This document shows, piece after piece, positions 35,862 through 44,565 of a DNA stretch of 64,000 nucleotides. The notes below the pieces were generated by a model. That model was not told the DNA's origin and ran no database searches. It saw nothing but the letters and a program-made list of their open reading frames with translations. The stretch is from an uncultured Muribaculaceae bacterium. GTDB taxonomy: Bacteria; Bacteroidota; Bacteroidia; Bacteroidales; Muribaculaceae. Position numbers and translations under genes: made by a program. Numbering within the stretch: position 1 is the stretch's first letter; each line of letters opens with the position of its first letter. The stretch is from positions 1 to 64,000 of the forward strand of contig CANRCT010000010.1 in the NCBI GenBank assembly GCA_947629175.1, in the 5' to 3' direction.

Positions 35862-36644
35862 ATGACTGGAAAAGAGAATCTGCTTGACCTTTCGGGCAAG
35901 GTGGCTATCGTGACCGGCGGTGGCGACGGCATAGGCCGGAGCTGCTGCGAGATACTGGCTTCGGCCGGTGCATCGGTGGCAGTGTGCGATCTCAACGGGG
36001 AGAAGGCCGCTGCGGTGGCTCGCGAACTGACCGACAGCTATGGCGTAGGAGCCATAGGGGCCGCATGCGATGTGACCGACGACAAGGCAAGAACGGATCT
36101 CGTAGCGCGTACGGTCAGTGAGCTTGGCGGAGTGAACATCCTCGTCAACAACGTAGGGCGCGGCGGAGGTGGCCGTGAGAACCTGTTCAAAATCGACGTG
36201 GATTATGTGGAACGGATCTACCGCCTGAACGTTTTCGCCCCTTGGCGTCTCTGTCAGCTTGCGGCCCCCGAGATGCAGCGCTCGGGCTATGGCAGCATAA
36301 TAAACATCACGTCGATAAGTTCTGTAGCCGCCGAGGCCGATATGGCTATATATGCCTCATCGAAGGCCGCCCTCAATCATCTTTCGGCCAATCTCGCCTA
36401 CGATCTGGGTGTGCTGGGAGTGCGTATCAACTGCGTGGGTCCCGGAGCCACAATGACTCCGGCCCTTGCTTCAGTGCTCACTCCGAAAATCAGGGAGCGT
36501 ATGCTCCGCCGCACTCCGCTCAAGCGTCTCGGAGAAGCAGCCGACATTGCCATGGCTGTGCTTTTCTTCGCGTCGCCGATGTCGGCCTGGATCAGCGGGC
36601 AGACGCTGCTCGTCGACGGGGGAGGCATCCAGACGCTCAGCTGA
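35862..36644 (+). CDS. SDR oxidoreductase similar to 7-alpha-hydroxysteroid dehydrogenase
   Basis: A 260-residue classical short-chain dehydrogenase. It has the TGGGDGIG nucleotide loop (residues 18-25), an acidic residue (D43) ending the second strand, which suggests NAD(H), NNVG (96-99), catalytic S151, and YASSK (Y164, K168). From the LAAPEM segment to the C-terminus (IYASSKAALNHLSANLAYDL, PALASVLTPKIRERMLRRTP, WISGQTLLVDGGG) it resembles E. coli and Bacteroides HdhA 7-alpha-HSDH closely by eye, so oxidation of the bile-acid 7-alpha-hydroxyl is a serious possibility. SDR substrates are hard to predict; a generic 3-oxoacyl-type or sugar reductase is the alternative. The ATG at 35862 is preferred over a TTG at 35850. 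A porin gene follows after 65 bp. Confidence 0.8.
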   Translation: MTGKENLLDLSGKVAIVTGGGDGIGRSCCEILASAGASVAVCDLNGEKAAAVARELTDSYGVGAIGAACDVTDDKARTDLVARTVSELGGVNILVNNVGRGGGGRENLFKIDVDYVERIYRLNVFAPWRLCQLAAPEMQRSGYGSIINITSISSVAAEADMAIYASSKAALNHLSANLAYDLGVLGVRINCVGPGATMTPALASVLTPKIRERMLRRTPLKRLGEAADIAMAVLFFASPMSAWISGQTLLVDGGGIQTLS

Positions 36645-36709
36645 CGCCATGCCGCTGGTCCGCGACATCAGCGTTCCAACCTATATCAACCTAACGCACG
36701 TTTCATACT

Positions 36710-38038
36710 ATGACTTCTATTTTTACATCGCGTCAGCTGGCCATACTGGCCGTTTTAGGCGCAGTCGCCACTGCGGCTACAGCCCAGACAAAGAGTCTCG
36801 TCGACCAGCAACGCGACTCGCTGCTCGCCTCGCAGCATATCTTTATGCCCGGACGGGATCTCTCTACGGCTTCTCCCGAGATGCGCGATTCGGTCAAGGC
36901 TATTATCCAGGAGTTCTACAACGATCAGTTCCGCCACTCCCAGGATCCCGAGGCTCCGTATTTTATGTTTCTGAGCAAGGATGCGAAGCTGGCGGCCGGC
37001 ATGGGCGGCTGTGTCAGGATGCGCGGTTATTTCGACTGGGATGGCGCGCAGCCTACGCCGGCATTCGCTCCATATCTTATACCTATCGACCGCGATCCGG
37101 CCAATATGAGACATTTCGGAACGACTCCTGCCGGCTCCACCCTTTTCGTCAGAGTAATAGGCCGCAGTAAGAGATTCGGAGTATGCCAGATGTATATCGA
37201 GGCCAATTTCAACGGATACTCCTCGCGCGACTTCCATCTCAAGAAGGCATATGCGATAATCAATGACTTCACTGTGGGTTACGCCTCCTCGACGTTCAGC
37301 GATCCGGCGGCCGTGCCTCCCACTGTCGACTCTCAGGGGCCCAACAACAAGATAAGCAACACGAGCGTGCTCGTCAGATGGATGCCGCAGGTAGGGCGAT
37401 GGGTATTCGCCGTCTCGGCTGAGACTCCCGAAACGCATATCACTTCAGTCGACGGGCAGTCGGAACCTGTAGAGGTATGGATCCCCGACGGAGCGGCCTT
37501 CGTGCAGTATCAGTGGGGGCCGACAGCCCACGTGCGTCTGTCGGGAATCGTGCGCTCCCTATCCTACCGCGACATGCTGGCCGGGCGCAACCACTACAAG
37601 ACGGGCTGGGGCATGATGCTGTCGTCGGTAGCTCATCCGACCCGCAACATCACCACCTATCTGAGCTTCAACTACGGACGAGGATATGCCGGGATGGGTG
37701 GCGACCTGCAGATGGGCAACTATGATCTTGTGCCGGATCCCGAGCTTCCGGGGAAGCTGCAGATGCCCGCCTCGCTCGGCTATTGCGTGGGCCTGCAGTA
37801 TAATTTCACGCCCGGGCTGTATGCCAGCGCATCAATCAGCCAGACCCGATACCTGCCCTCGAAGCAGGTGGATCCTGAAGAGTATAAATATGGCATCATG
37901 GGCGACGTCAACCTGATGTGGAATCCCGTACCGCGCCTGCAGGCCGGAGTGGAGTTCGACTATGGCGTGCGCCACAACTTCTCGGGGCGTCACCGCTGGG
38001 GACGCCGTGTGGGGGCGATGGTGCAGTTCTCGTTCTGA
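36710..38038 (+). CDS. DcaP-like outer-membrane porin
   Basis: A 442-residue outer-membrane beta-barrel protein with a signal peptide (cleaved near ATAQ, residue 25), a region about 25-90 that may form the periplasmic coiled-coil, and many alternating strands ending in RRVGAMVQFSF with the C-terminal Phe. The segment TVGYASSTFSDPAAVPPTVDSQGPNN is characteristic of DcaP-type trimeric porins for small organic anions. It is likely to let solutes into the periplasm. It is in line with the SDR gene and may be its partner in uptake. Confidence 0.82.
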   Translation: MTSIFTSRQLAILAVLGAVATAATAQTKSLVDQQRDSLLASQHIFMPGRDLSTASPEMRDSVKAIIQEFYNDQFRHSQDPEAPYFMFLSKDAKLAAGMGGCVRMRGYFDWDGAQPTPAFAPYLIPIDRDPANMRHFGTTPAGSTLFVRVIGRSKRFGVCQMYIEANFNGYSSRDFHLKKAYAIINDFTVGYASSTFSDPAAVPPTVDSQGPNNKISNTSVLVRWMPQVGRWVFAVSAETPETHITSVDGQSEPVEVWIPDGAAFVQYQWGPTAHVRLSGIVRSLSYRDMLAGRNHYKTGWGMMLSSVAHPTRNITTYLSFNYGRGYAGMGGDLQMGNYDLVPDPELPGKLQMPASLGYCVGLQYNFTPGLYASASISQTRYLPSKQVDPEEYKYGIMGDVNLMWNPVPRLQAGVEFDYGVRHNFSGRHRWGRRVGAMVQFSF

Positions 38039-38055
38039 TTTCAGCTAAAGAGGAG

Positions 38056-38082
38056 AGTGGAGGGGATTATTCGCCCTCCACT
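38056..38082. terminator. Bidirectional hairpin between the porin and the BF3164-like gene
   Basis: AGTGGAGGG (38056-38064) pairs with CCCTCCACT (38074-38082), followed by TT on the plus side. It overlaps the stop codon (38067-38069) of the minus-strand gene, so termination there would trim the last codon; it more likely serves the porin. Confidence 0.6.
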
Positions 38083-39215
38083 TTCCATGATATCAGCGCG
38101 CGGTTGAGCTCTTCGGAAGGCTCTCCGTCGGGGCCGAGCGTCTCCTCCTCGCTTACGAGCGAATAAAATCTGCCGTCGCTGTAGAACGGATAGTCTGTAA
38201 GATGGAAGGTGCGGTCGCCGTAAGGCACCAGCAGGCCGGCGTCCTCGTCGCGGTAGGAGAACGAGCGTCGTGCGATGAGTTTGCCGCTTTTGCGCGAATA
38301 GGTATCGAAATAGGCGCGGCCACCGTAGGCGTAAGTCACCGTAAAACGCGGCCCGTCGTTTATAAACCGCTGGAATTCAATATACCCATTACGCTCTCTC
38401 TGCGCCTGTTCGAAATCTGTACGTCCGATGAACACCTTGCGCTCTACTTCAGGCGTCAGCGCTTTGGCACCGCGCGACAGGACGGCCACCGGCTGCATCT
38501 CGCCTGGAACAAGCGAGAACACTGTATCAACGATATTGATCATTGATTCCTTGCCGGAGAGATTGAAGGCTATCGAAATCCATTTAGGTTCGTAATCCTT
38601 GAAAAACAGGGTGTCGACGGGCTGGAAATGATCGTCGTACTGATAGATATAGAGATTGCCGTCGTAGGCGTCGGTCTCGTGTATGCCTCGCTCTACAGAA
38701 CCGATCGGAAGCTTTCCTCCATGCTGGTTTTTGCTCATGTCGTAGCTCTCGACATAGCGGTCGCCGGTGGTATAGCGGTGGGCTTTGCCATTGCTGCACA
38801 TCATGATGATGTCTCCGCGGTCGGGGTCGGTGACAACGTTCATGATCCAGCGGTATTCGCCCGGCCCCTGGCCGATGTGGCGTATCGAGCGGATGAGATG
38901 ACCGTCGTTGGCGTCGAAAAGAAGCAGTCGGGAGTTGTCGCCCATCATTGTCATGTCGTGGACGATCACTGTATCGCCGATCACTCCCATGATATTGCAG
39001 TTCTCGCCGAGCAGGGCTATGGAAGCGGTGTCGAGCAGCGAGTATCTGACGTCGGTCACGCTGGTTTCGTCGAAATCAGGACGGTCAATGTCGGCGAGCA
39101 TGTCGACGGTGAGAAGGTCGTCGCCGGCACTTTTGGAGGATGACGAGCATCCTGCCAGCAGAGCGACCGCCGGAAGCAGCGCCAGAGCGCTGATAAAACA
39201 ATTGCGAATTGTCAT
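38067..39215 (-). CDS. BF3164-like 6-bladed beta-propeller lipoprotein
   Basis: A 382-residue lipoprotein (lipobox VALLAGC, Cys23, then SSSSKSAG). The propeller blade signature RLLLFDANDGHLIRSIRHIGQGPGEYRWIMNVV is of the same type as in the protein at 28443-29642 (GxGPGEY), but no NVEALA peptide or DUF1573 gene is adjacent. Role unknown; such proteins are probably surface or periplasmic binding modules. A TAAATTTG box lies on the minus strand at 39286-39293. Confidence 0.8.
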   Translation of the reverse strand: MTIRNCFISALALLPAVALLAGCSSSSKSAGDDLLTVDMLADIDRPDFDETSVTDVRYSLLDTASIALLGENCNIMGVIGDTVIVHDMTMMGDNSRLLLFDANDGHLIRSIRHIGQGPGEYRWIMNVVTDPDRGDIIMMCSNGKAHRYTTGDRYVESYDMSKNQHGGKLPIGSVERGIHETDAYDGNLYIYQYDDHFQPVDTLFFKDYEPKWISIAFNLSGKESMINIVDTVFSLVPGEMQPVAVLSRGAKALTPEVERKVFIGRTDFEQAQRERNGYIEFQRFINDGPRFTVTYAYGGRAYFDTYSRKSGKLIARRSFSYRDEDAGLLVPYGDRTFHLTDYPFYSDGRFYSLVSEEETLGPDGEPSEELNRALISWKVEGE

Positions 39216-39285
39216 ATCGGTAGTAATGATTATGGTTTATCTGACTATAAGACGCACAGTGGATGTACCGGGTTACAAATCTTTG

Positions 39286-39293
39286 CAAATTTA
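39286..39293 (-). promoter_or_regulatory. Candidate -7 box of the BF3164-like gene
   Basis: TAAATTTG on the minus strand, 70 bp upstream of the ATG. The -33 position lacks TTTG. Confidence 0.4.
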
Positions 39294-39347
39294 GTGTTTT
39301 TTGTGAGATACTGTCTGCAAGAGAATGTTGAATTGACGGATAATGAC

Positions 39348-39355
39348 TATTTTTG
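39348..39355 (+). promoter_or_regulatory. Candidate -7 box of the double SGNH esterase gene
   Basis: TATTTTTG, 69 bp upstream of the ATG at 39425; a GTTG 17 bp before it is a poor -33 box. Confidence 0.45.
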
Positions 39356-39424
39356 CCCCATAAAGCAGAAGTGGGAGTGACAGGGCATTAAGCCTGCCGG
39401 CAGGGCTCCCGGTATTTATCAGGT

Positions 39425-40786
39425 ATGAAACATTCAACGAAATCAAGGGTAGTGTTTATGCTTGCCATGCTGCTGTGCGGCGTGCAGGCATTGGCGAAGA
39501 CAAAGATCGCCTGCGTGGGCAACAGTATCACCTACGGGTATCTTATCCCCGAGAGGGAACACAACAGCTTTCCGGCCCAGCTTCAGGCGTGGCTCGGTGA
39601 TGAATATGAGGTGGGCAATTTCAGCTATCCGTCGCTGACTCTCCTCAACAAGGGCGACAAGCCTTACACCCGGCACGGTGAATATGCCCGGTCGCTGGCG
39701 TTCAATCCCGACATCGTTCTCATCAAGCTCGGCACCAATGACTCCAAACCGAAAAACCGACAGTATTTCGATGAGTTCGCCTCTGATTTCCAGGCCCTGA
39801 TCGACAGCTACCGTGCGCTCGAGAGCCGTCCCCGAATAATTCTTCTGACACCGACACGCTGTTTCCTGCCTGCTGACTCGGAAATCGATTCGGCCTTCAT
39901 CAGCGGGCGGATAGTGCCCGCAGTCAGAGAGATCGCCGGAGTCAACGGTCTGGAGGTGATCAATCTTCATGATCTTTTCGGCGACGTATGGCAGTCGCAT
40001 CTTATGCCCGACAGGCTTCATCCTTCATCAATAGGAGCCGGCATGATAGCGCAGGCCATAGGCCGATATCTGACACGCGACGCGTCTGCCGGACGCGAGA
40101 ACGAGTGCGTGCATCCGGTGCCGGGCAATGAATTCAGATCTGCCGCCGGATGGACCGAGGGCAGTGAATGGCACTCGGTGGCCGATGACATACAGCTGAC
40201 AATCGACGGACGCAAGCTCGATCTCCTGCTGCTTGGCAATTCGATCACTCAGGGATGGGGCGGCAGCCGCAAGAGGGTCACCTATAAGCCCGGTAAAAGC
40301 GTGATGGAAGAAATGGCGCCGGACTTGCAGTGGGAGAGCGCCGGAATTTCGGGCGACCGCACGCAGAATCTGCTCTGGCGCCTGCAGCATTACAATTACA
40401 ACGTGTGCAAGCCCGGGCATGTGGTCATCGCTATCGGCGTGAACAATCTGATAGCCGGCAACAGCGCAGAAGACATCGCAGAGGGTATAATCCGCGTGAC
40501 GGAGGAAGCCGAAAAAGTGTTTCCCGATGCTGATATAGTGCTCCTCGGACTTTATCCTTCAGGCAAGGAGAAGGGGAGCGCCCGGAGGAACGCGTGCGAG
40601 CGCATTCATCAGATTCTCGGCGCCCACAGCTTTGCCAGAGCGCGATACTCCGACCCGACATCGTGGTTTACCGACAATGACGGGAATATCCGTGATGGTC
40701 TTTACGGCGGCGATTACATCCACTTCACGCCCGAAGGGTACCGCGTGGCTACCGAAAACATACTGCGCCTGATCGGCGCCGACTGA
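39425..40786 (+). CDS. Tandem SGNH/GDSL hydrolase (two esterase domains)
   Basis: A 453-residue exported protein (signal peptide to about ALAK, residue 25) made of two complete SGNH domains. Domain 1 (about 25-215): GNSITYG (nucleophile Ser), GTNDSK (block III Asn) and PDRLHPS (Asp/His dyad). Domain 2 (about 250-452): GNSITQGWGG, GVNNLIAG and DYIHFTPEGY. Both have the full catalytic set, so both should be active esterases. Typical jobs are removal of acetyl groups from sialic acid, xylan or mucin sugars, or lipid acyl chains; which is unknown. Domain 1 resembles the sialate O-acetylesterase/CE-type group, domain 2 the PAF-AH/GDSL-like group. The gene is monocistronic, between minus-strand genes. 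Confidence 0.85.
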   Translation: MKHSTKSRVVFMLAMLLCGVQALAKTKIACVGNSITYGYLIPEREHNSFPAQLQAWLGDEYEVGNFSYPSLTLLNKGDKPYTRHGEYARSLAFNPDIVLIKLGTNDSKPKNRQYFDEFASDFQALIDSYRALESRPRIILLTPTRCFLPADSEIDSAFISGRIVPAVREIAGVNGLEVINLHDLFGDVWQSHLMPDRLHPSSIGAGMIAQAIGRYLTRDASAGRENECVHPVPGNEFRSAAGWTEGSEWHSVADDIQLTIDGRKLDLLLLGNSITQGWGGSRKRVTYKPGKSVMEEMAPDLQWESAGISGDRTQNLLWRLQHYNYNVCKPGHVVIAIGVNNLIAGNSAEDIAEGIIRVTEEAEKVFPDADIVLLGLYPSGKEKGSARRNACERIHQILGAHSFARARYSDPTSWFTDNDGNIRDGLYGGDYIHFTPEGYRVATENILRLIGAD

Positions 40787-40790
40787 CTGC

Positions 40791-41528
40791 TCACCAGTTC
40801 AGGCCGATGTGGCGCCACAGGCGTTGAGGCACGAGGCGCCATAGCGCGTTGACCGCGCGCCATCGGTAGTCGACGGTGTATACGCGCCGGCACCGCAGTA
40901 TAGCGGTCTCGATAAGCGGAGCCACCCGGTCGACGGTCATGAGCATCGGATAGTCGCGTCCCTCGGCGAGGAGCGGAGTGTCGACAAATCCGGGCCTGAT
41001 GTCGGTGAAAGCCACGTTGACCTGCTGCTGGTAGGCAAGTTGCTCCAGAGCGTTGAGGAAAGTCTGCTGAAAGCGCTTGCTCGCGCTGTAGGCCGCTGCC
41101 ACTCCGATCCCCTTGGTGCCCGCTACGGAAGTGATAGCGGCGATCTGTCCCTGGCTGACGTTGGCTGTATCGCGGTAATAGCGGTAGGCTGCGGCTGTGA
41201 GCCGCGCGAAGCCTTCCACGTTGGTGCGCAGTGTGGTCGACAGTTTTGCGTCGTCGAGATCCGGGTCGGCGAATCCTATGCCTGCGGCATTGATGAATAT
41301 GTCCATGCCGTCGATCAGTTCAATAAGATCGTAGAAACGCCTGACGGCGTCGGGCGCAGTCACGTCTATGGTCATGGCGGCTACATTCGACGGATACAGA
41401 TGCTTGATCTCTTCGAGCGGAGCAGAGCGCCGGGCGGCTATGCCTACGCGGCAACCTATCCGGGCGAAATCGAGAGCCATGCGGCGTCCGAGGCCCGAGG
41501 ATGCTCCGATAATCACGATTTTCATCAT
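40791..41528 (-). CDS. SDR family oxidoreductase
   Basis: A 245-residue short-chain dehydrogenase of the extended-helix type: GASSGLG (nucleotide loop), INAAGIG (NAAG), TSVAGTKG (Ser) and YSASKRFQQ (Tyr/Lys). The RR after the second strand (AARRSA) suggests NADP(H). Substrate not predictable. The ATG at 41528 is chosen (MMKIVIIGASSGLG); the first 27 codons of the longer reading frame precede the nucleotide motif without sense. It is the last gene of the tat-DUF6048 unit, 64 bp after DUF6048. Confidence 0.85.
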   Translation of the reverse strand: MMKIVIIGASSGLGRRMALDFARIGCRVGIAARRSAPLEEIKHLYPSNVAAMTIDVTAPDAVRRFYDLIELIDGMDIFINAAGIGFADPDLDDAKLSTTLRTNVEGFARLTAAAYRYYRDTANVSQGQIAAITSVAGTKGIGVAAAYSASKRFQQTFLNALEQLAYQQQVNVAFTDIRPGFVDTPLLAEGRDYPMLMTVDRVAPLIETAILRCRRVYTVDYRWRAVNALWRLVPQRLWRHIGLNW

Positions 41529-41592
41529 AGCAGTAGTGTGTATTGCAGTTGGTAAGAGATACGGCTCCGGCAAAAATGCCGGCGCGGTTGAT

Positions 41593-42468
41593 TCAATCTT
41601 CTTTATCAACTTTCGGGAGCACTGCTTTGTTCAGCGGCAAGGTGTACATTATCGAGAAGGCGCCGGTGATCGGGTTGCCTCTCTTGCCGAATCCCGGGAT
41701 ATAGATCGGTTTGCCTACAGCCGACTTGCCTTCGTGGACAATGGAATGGTATTTGAAATGCCATCCGAGCGATATGTTTTTCACAATTCTCACCTTGATG
41801 CCGGCCGTCAGTTCGATATATCCGGCAGTAGTGGTGGTCCTGGGGAAAGTGAGGTCGGTCTCTCCGGGCCAGTAGTCCGACAGCAGCTTGACGTTCTCTA
41901 TCGTATAAGAGAACGGGGTGAAAGCGTAGTTGAAGCCGAATGTCAGCTGATAGTCGGGATTGGAGTTGTAGAAGATGTTGTAGCCGCAGCCGATTTTGAA
42001 AAAAGGAGCCATCGGACTCTTGAATGTGAAATTCATGCCGTCGGGAGTGATATCGGCCTGAGACAGGCCCATCTCGAAGCGCGGGAAGAAACGGTTGTGG
42101 AGATTGACGGTGCCCCAGACCGATGCACCTCCGTAGTCCTGTCCGAGCAGCCGCATGGCCGGATCCCAGATGTCGAGTCCTATGGTGACGCCATGGAGCA
42201 GGGGATAGATGTTGCCTGCCACATGGCCGGCTACAGCGGTCGTGTCGACAAACTCAAGCCCGGTCACGGTGTCGACGAGCACCACGTTTCCCTGCGCGTC
42301 GAGCCGTTCGGCCAGATGGCTTTTGTCGGGCCCTGAAGGTTTTTTTGCTTTGCGGAGCTGGGTGGGAGTCGGCTGTTTTACCGGATTGATGCGCCGCTGC
42401 GCCATAGCCGTATCGGCGACCGTCATGACGGCCACAGTCATCAGCAGTAGTGTGATAAGGCGTCTCAT
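41593..42468 (-). CDS. DUF6048-like outer-membrane beta-barrel protein
   Basis: A 291-residue protein with a signal peptide (to ADTAMAQ) and, after a basic linker (RINPVKQPTPTQLRKAKKP), a run of amphipathic strands (GVTIGLDIWDPAMRLLGQDYGGASVWG, KIGCGYNIFYNSNPDYQLTFGFNYAF) suggesting a small outer-membrane barrel. It starts in the ATGA of the DUF6452-like stop (42465-42468). It is a Bacteroidetes family of unknown function, seen with DUF6452 in envelope operons. Confidence 0.75.
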   Translation of the reverse strand: MRRLITLLLMTVAVMTVADTAMAQRRINPVKQPTPTQLRKAKKPSGPDKSHLAERLDAQGNVVLVDTVTGLEFVDTTAVAGHVAGNIYPLLHGVTIGLDIWDPAMRLLGQDYGGASVWGTVNLHNRFFPRFEMGLSQADITPDGMNFTFKSPMAPFFKIGCGYNIFYNSNPDYQLTFGFNYAFTPFSYTIENVKLLSDYWPGETDLTFPRTTTTAGYIELTAGIKVRIVKNISLGWHFKYHSIVHEGKSAVGKPIYIPGFGKRGNPITGAFSIMYTLPLNKAVLPKVDKED

Positions 42469-43019
42469 GGCTCTTGTTCGGTCTGGTCGGGGTCGGCGCC
42501 CGGAGTGTCGTCGACCTCCTGGGTGAGGAAATAGATCTTGAGGCGCTCGATGTCGACGTTGTTGATCAGCGAGTCGGGCATGGCCACGGAGTCGATGAGG
42601 TGGCGGGTATACGACATGCGCCTGACGTGGTAGAAGTACATCGCGCCGCACTCTTCCGACACGAAGCGCGGCTCCGAGTCATATTCGAGGGTGAGAGTGT
42701 CGATCAGCTCCGGGAAATCCAGATCTTTCTGCAGATAGCGGAAGCAGAACGACGTGGCGTCGGCCGACGATCTCAGCGGCAGATATACCTGCGAGGCCCG
42801 TATCGAGGAGGTCAGCGACGAGTCGCCCGGAGCTCCGAGACCGTAGACCTTGATGGAGTCTATGACTACTCGCTCTTCAGTGCCCGACGCATAGAAGCCG
42901 GCAAGCGGTATGCTGCTCTGGTTTTCGAGGCATCCGGTCGAATTGCATGCGGATGTCGCGGTGAGTGAAACCAGCGCGGCAGTCAGTGATGCGGCGTATA
43001 TGAAGCGGAGGCGTTTCAT
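42465..43019 (-). CDS. DUF6452-like secreted protein
   Basis: A 184-residue exported protein (signal peptide ending TATSAC, possibly a lipobox), with a beta-rich middle that contains GCLENQSSIPLAGFYASGTEERVVIDSIKVYGLG. Unknown function. Both of its ends overlap neighbours as ATGA (43016-43019, 42465-42468), so it is translationally coupled between the GT2 and DUF6048 genes. Confidence 0.75.
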   Translation of the reverse strand: MKRLRFIYAASLTAALVSLTATSACNSTGCLENQSSIPLAGFYASGTEERVVIDSIKVYGLGAPGDSSLTSSIRASQVYLPLRSSADATSFCFRYLQKDLDFPELIDTLTLEYDSEPRFVSEECGAMYFYHVRRMSYTRHLIDSVAMPDSLINNVDIERLKIYFLTQEVDDTPGADPDQTEQEP

Positions 43020-43981
43020 CGTTTTTCGGTGCGGAGTTCCTCCTCGATCTCGTAATCGTTGCGCCGCGGCGAGTTGCGCACTATCAGCTCACCGAGAAAT
43101 CCGGTGAGAAAGAGCTGTGTGCCGAGTATCATCGTGACGAGCGATATGTAGAAGTAGGGCGAGTCGGTGACAAGAGTGTAGGCCTGGCCGGAGTGCATGT
43201 GGTAGAGCTTGATTATTCCGACGGCCGCTGCGGCCACGAAGCCGATGATGAACATCAGCGAGCCGAGCAGTCCGAAGAAATGCATGGGCTTGATGCCGAA
43301 CTTGTTGGTGAACCACAGCGTGGCCAGATCAAGATAACCGTTGACAAACCGGTCGAGACCGAATTTGGTCTTCCCGTATTTACGGGCCTGATGGTGCACC
43401 ACTTTCTCGCCGATGCGGGTGAAGCCGGCATTTTTGGCCAGATAGGGTATGTAGCGGTGCATGTCGCCGTAGACCTCGATGTGTTTCACCACCTTGTTGC
43501 GGTAGGCTTTCAGTCCGCAGTTGAAGTCGTGCAGATTGTGAATGCCGCTGACACGCCGGGCGGTGGCGTTGAACAGCTTCGTAGGTATGGTTTTCGACAG
43601 CGGATCGTAGCGTTTCTGTTTCCAGCCGCTCACCAGGTCGTAGCCTTCGCGCTTGATCATGTCGTAAAGCGCGGGAATCTCGTCGGGGGAATCCTGCAGG
43701 TCGGCGTCCATTGTGATGACCACATCGCCCTGCGCCCGCACGAATCCTGTGTTGAGGGCCGGAGATTTGCCGTAGTTGCGTCGGAAGCTTACGCCTTTTA
43801 CGGCCGGATTCTTTTCGGCCAGGCTGCGTATCACCTCCCAGGAATCGTCGGTCGATCCATCGTTGATGAAAAGTATCTCATAGCTGAAGCCGTGGTCCGC
43901 CATCACGCGCGCTATCCATGCCTCAAGCTCCGGAAGCGACTCGGCTTCGTTGTAGAGCGGTACAATTACGCTTATATCCAT
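43016..43981 (-). CDS. GT2 family glycosyltransferase with two C-terminal membrane helices
   Basis: A 321-residue GT-A enzyme of the DPM1/GtrB type: SVIVPLYNEAESLPELEAWI, the metal-binding DADLQDSPDEIP, then GLKAYRN and, at 228-260 and 275-298, two membrane helices. These enzymes usually charge polyprenyl phosphate with a sugar. It is in an operon with DUF4199 upstream and DUF6452 downstream, as in other Bacteroidales. Confidence 0.92.
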   Translation of the reverse strand: MDISVIVPLYNEAESLPELEAWIARVMADHGFSYEILFINDGSTDDSWEVIRSLAEKNPAVKGVSFRRNYGKSPALNTGFVRAQGDVVITMDADLQDSPDEIPALYDMIKREGYDLVSGWKQKRYDPLSKTIPTKLFNATARRVSGIHNLHDFNCGLKAYRNKVVKHIEVYGDMHRYIPYLAKNAGFTRIGEKVVHHQARKYGKTKFGLDRFVNGYLDLATLWFTNKFGIKPMHFFGLLGSLMFIIGFVAAAAVGIIKLYHMHSGQAYTLVTDSPYFYISLVTMILGTQLFLTGFLGELIVRNSPRRNDYEIEEELRTEKR

Positions 43982-44006
43982 TGTCGGTAAGTGTCTGTGT
44001 TACGGT

Positions 44007-44552
44007 TTATGATTTGTGTCTGACCGGTCTTGACCGGGCCAGCAGGGCCATGAGGAGCGATAGCAGCGAGCCGGAAAACACTGAGAGCCATATGAACTCC
44101 ACTACTATTGCCACGGCCGACGGCACGAGGTGCATGTCGATCATGCGTTGCAGAGTGGCCGCAACCTCTTCGCCTCTCGACCAGCCTGATCCGGAATAGA
44201 AGTCAATGGCTTCCCGCAGCCTGTCGATGATGAAGTCGGGCTCAATCCATTTGAGATAGGCAGTGGCTACGGCACCCGCTATAAGCGATCCACAGGCAAA
44301 TGTCACGATGCCCTGCATCCAGAGCGACGACAGAAGGGTGTGTCCGTTGTCTGCCGTGAAAGAGCGCCGGAGCCGCAGATAGATGAATACCGGCACTCCG
44401 AAGCACATCACGAACGACACAAGTCCCAGCAGCGGAACGCGCGCAGCCAGAGCCATGGCCAGAAACATGGCCGACAGATAGAGGCCGAAGACAAAGCCGT
44501 CGTCGGCTCCTCGGCGGTAGGGCGAATGTGTGTGTGGAGTTGGATCGGTCAT
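44007..44552 (-). CDS. DUF4199-like membrane protein
   Basis: A 181-residue inner-membrane protein with four hydrophobic helices (about 20-40, 48-68, 80-105, 145-170) and short basic ends. Fits DUF4199, a Bacteroidetes family of unknown function that is almost always next to this type of GT2. It starts 13 bp after the GlsB-like stop. Confidence 0.8.
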   Translation of the reverse strand: MTDPTPHTHSPYRRGADDGFVFGLYLSAMFLAMALAARVPLLGLVSFVMCFGVPVFIYLRLRRSFTADNGHTLLSSLWMQGIVTFACGSLIAGAVATAYLKWIEPDFIIDRLREAIDFYSGSGWSRGEEVAATLQRMIDMHLVPSAVAIVVEFIWLSVFSGSLLSLLMALLARSRPVRHKS

Positions 44553-44565
44553 GCCTGGAGGAATG

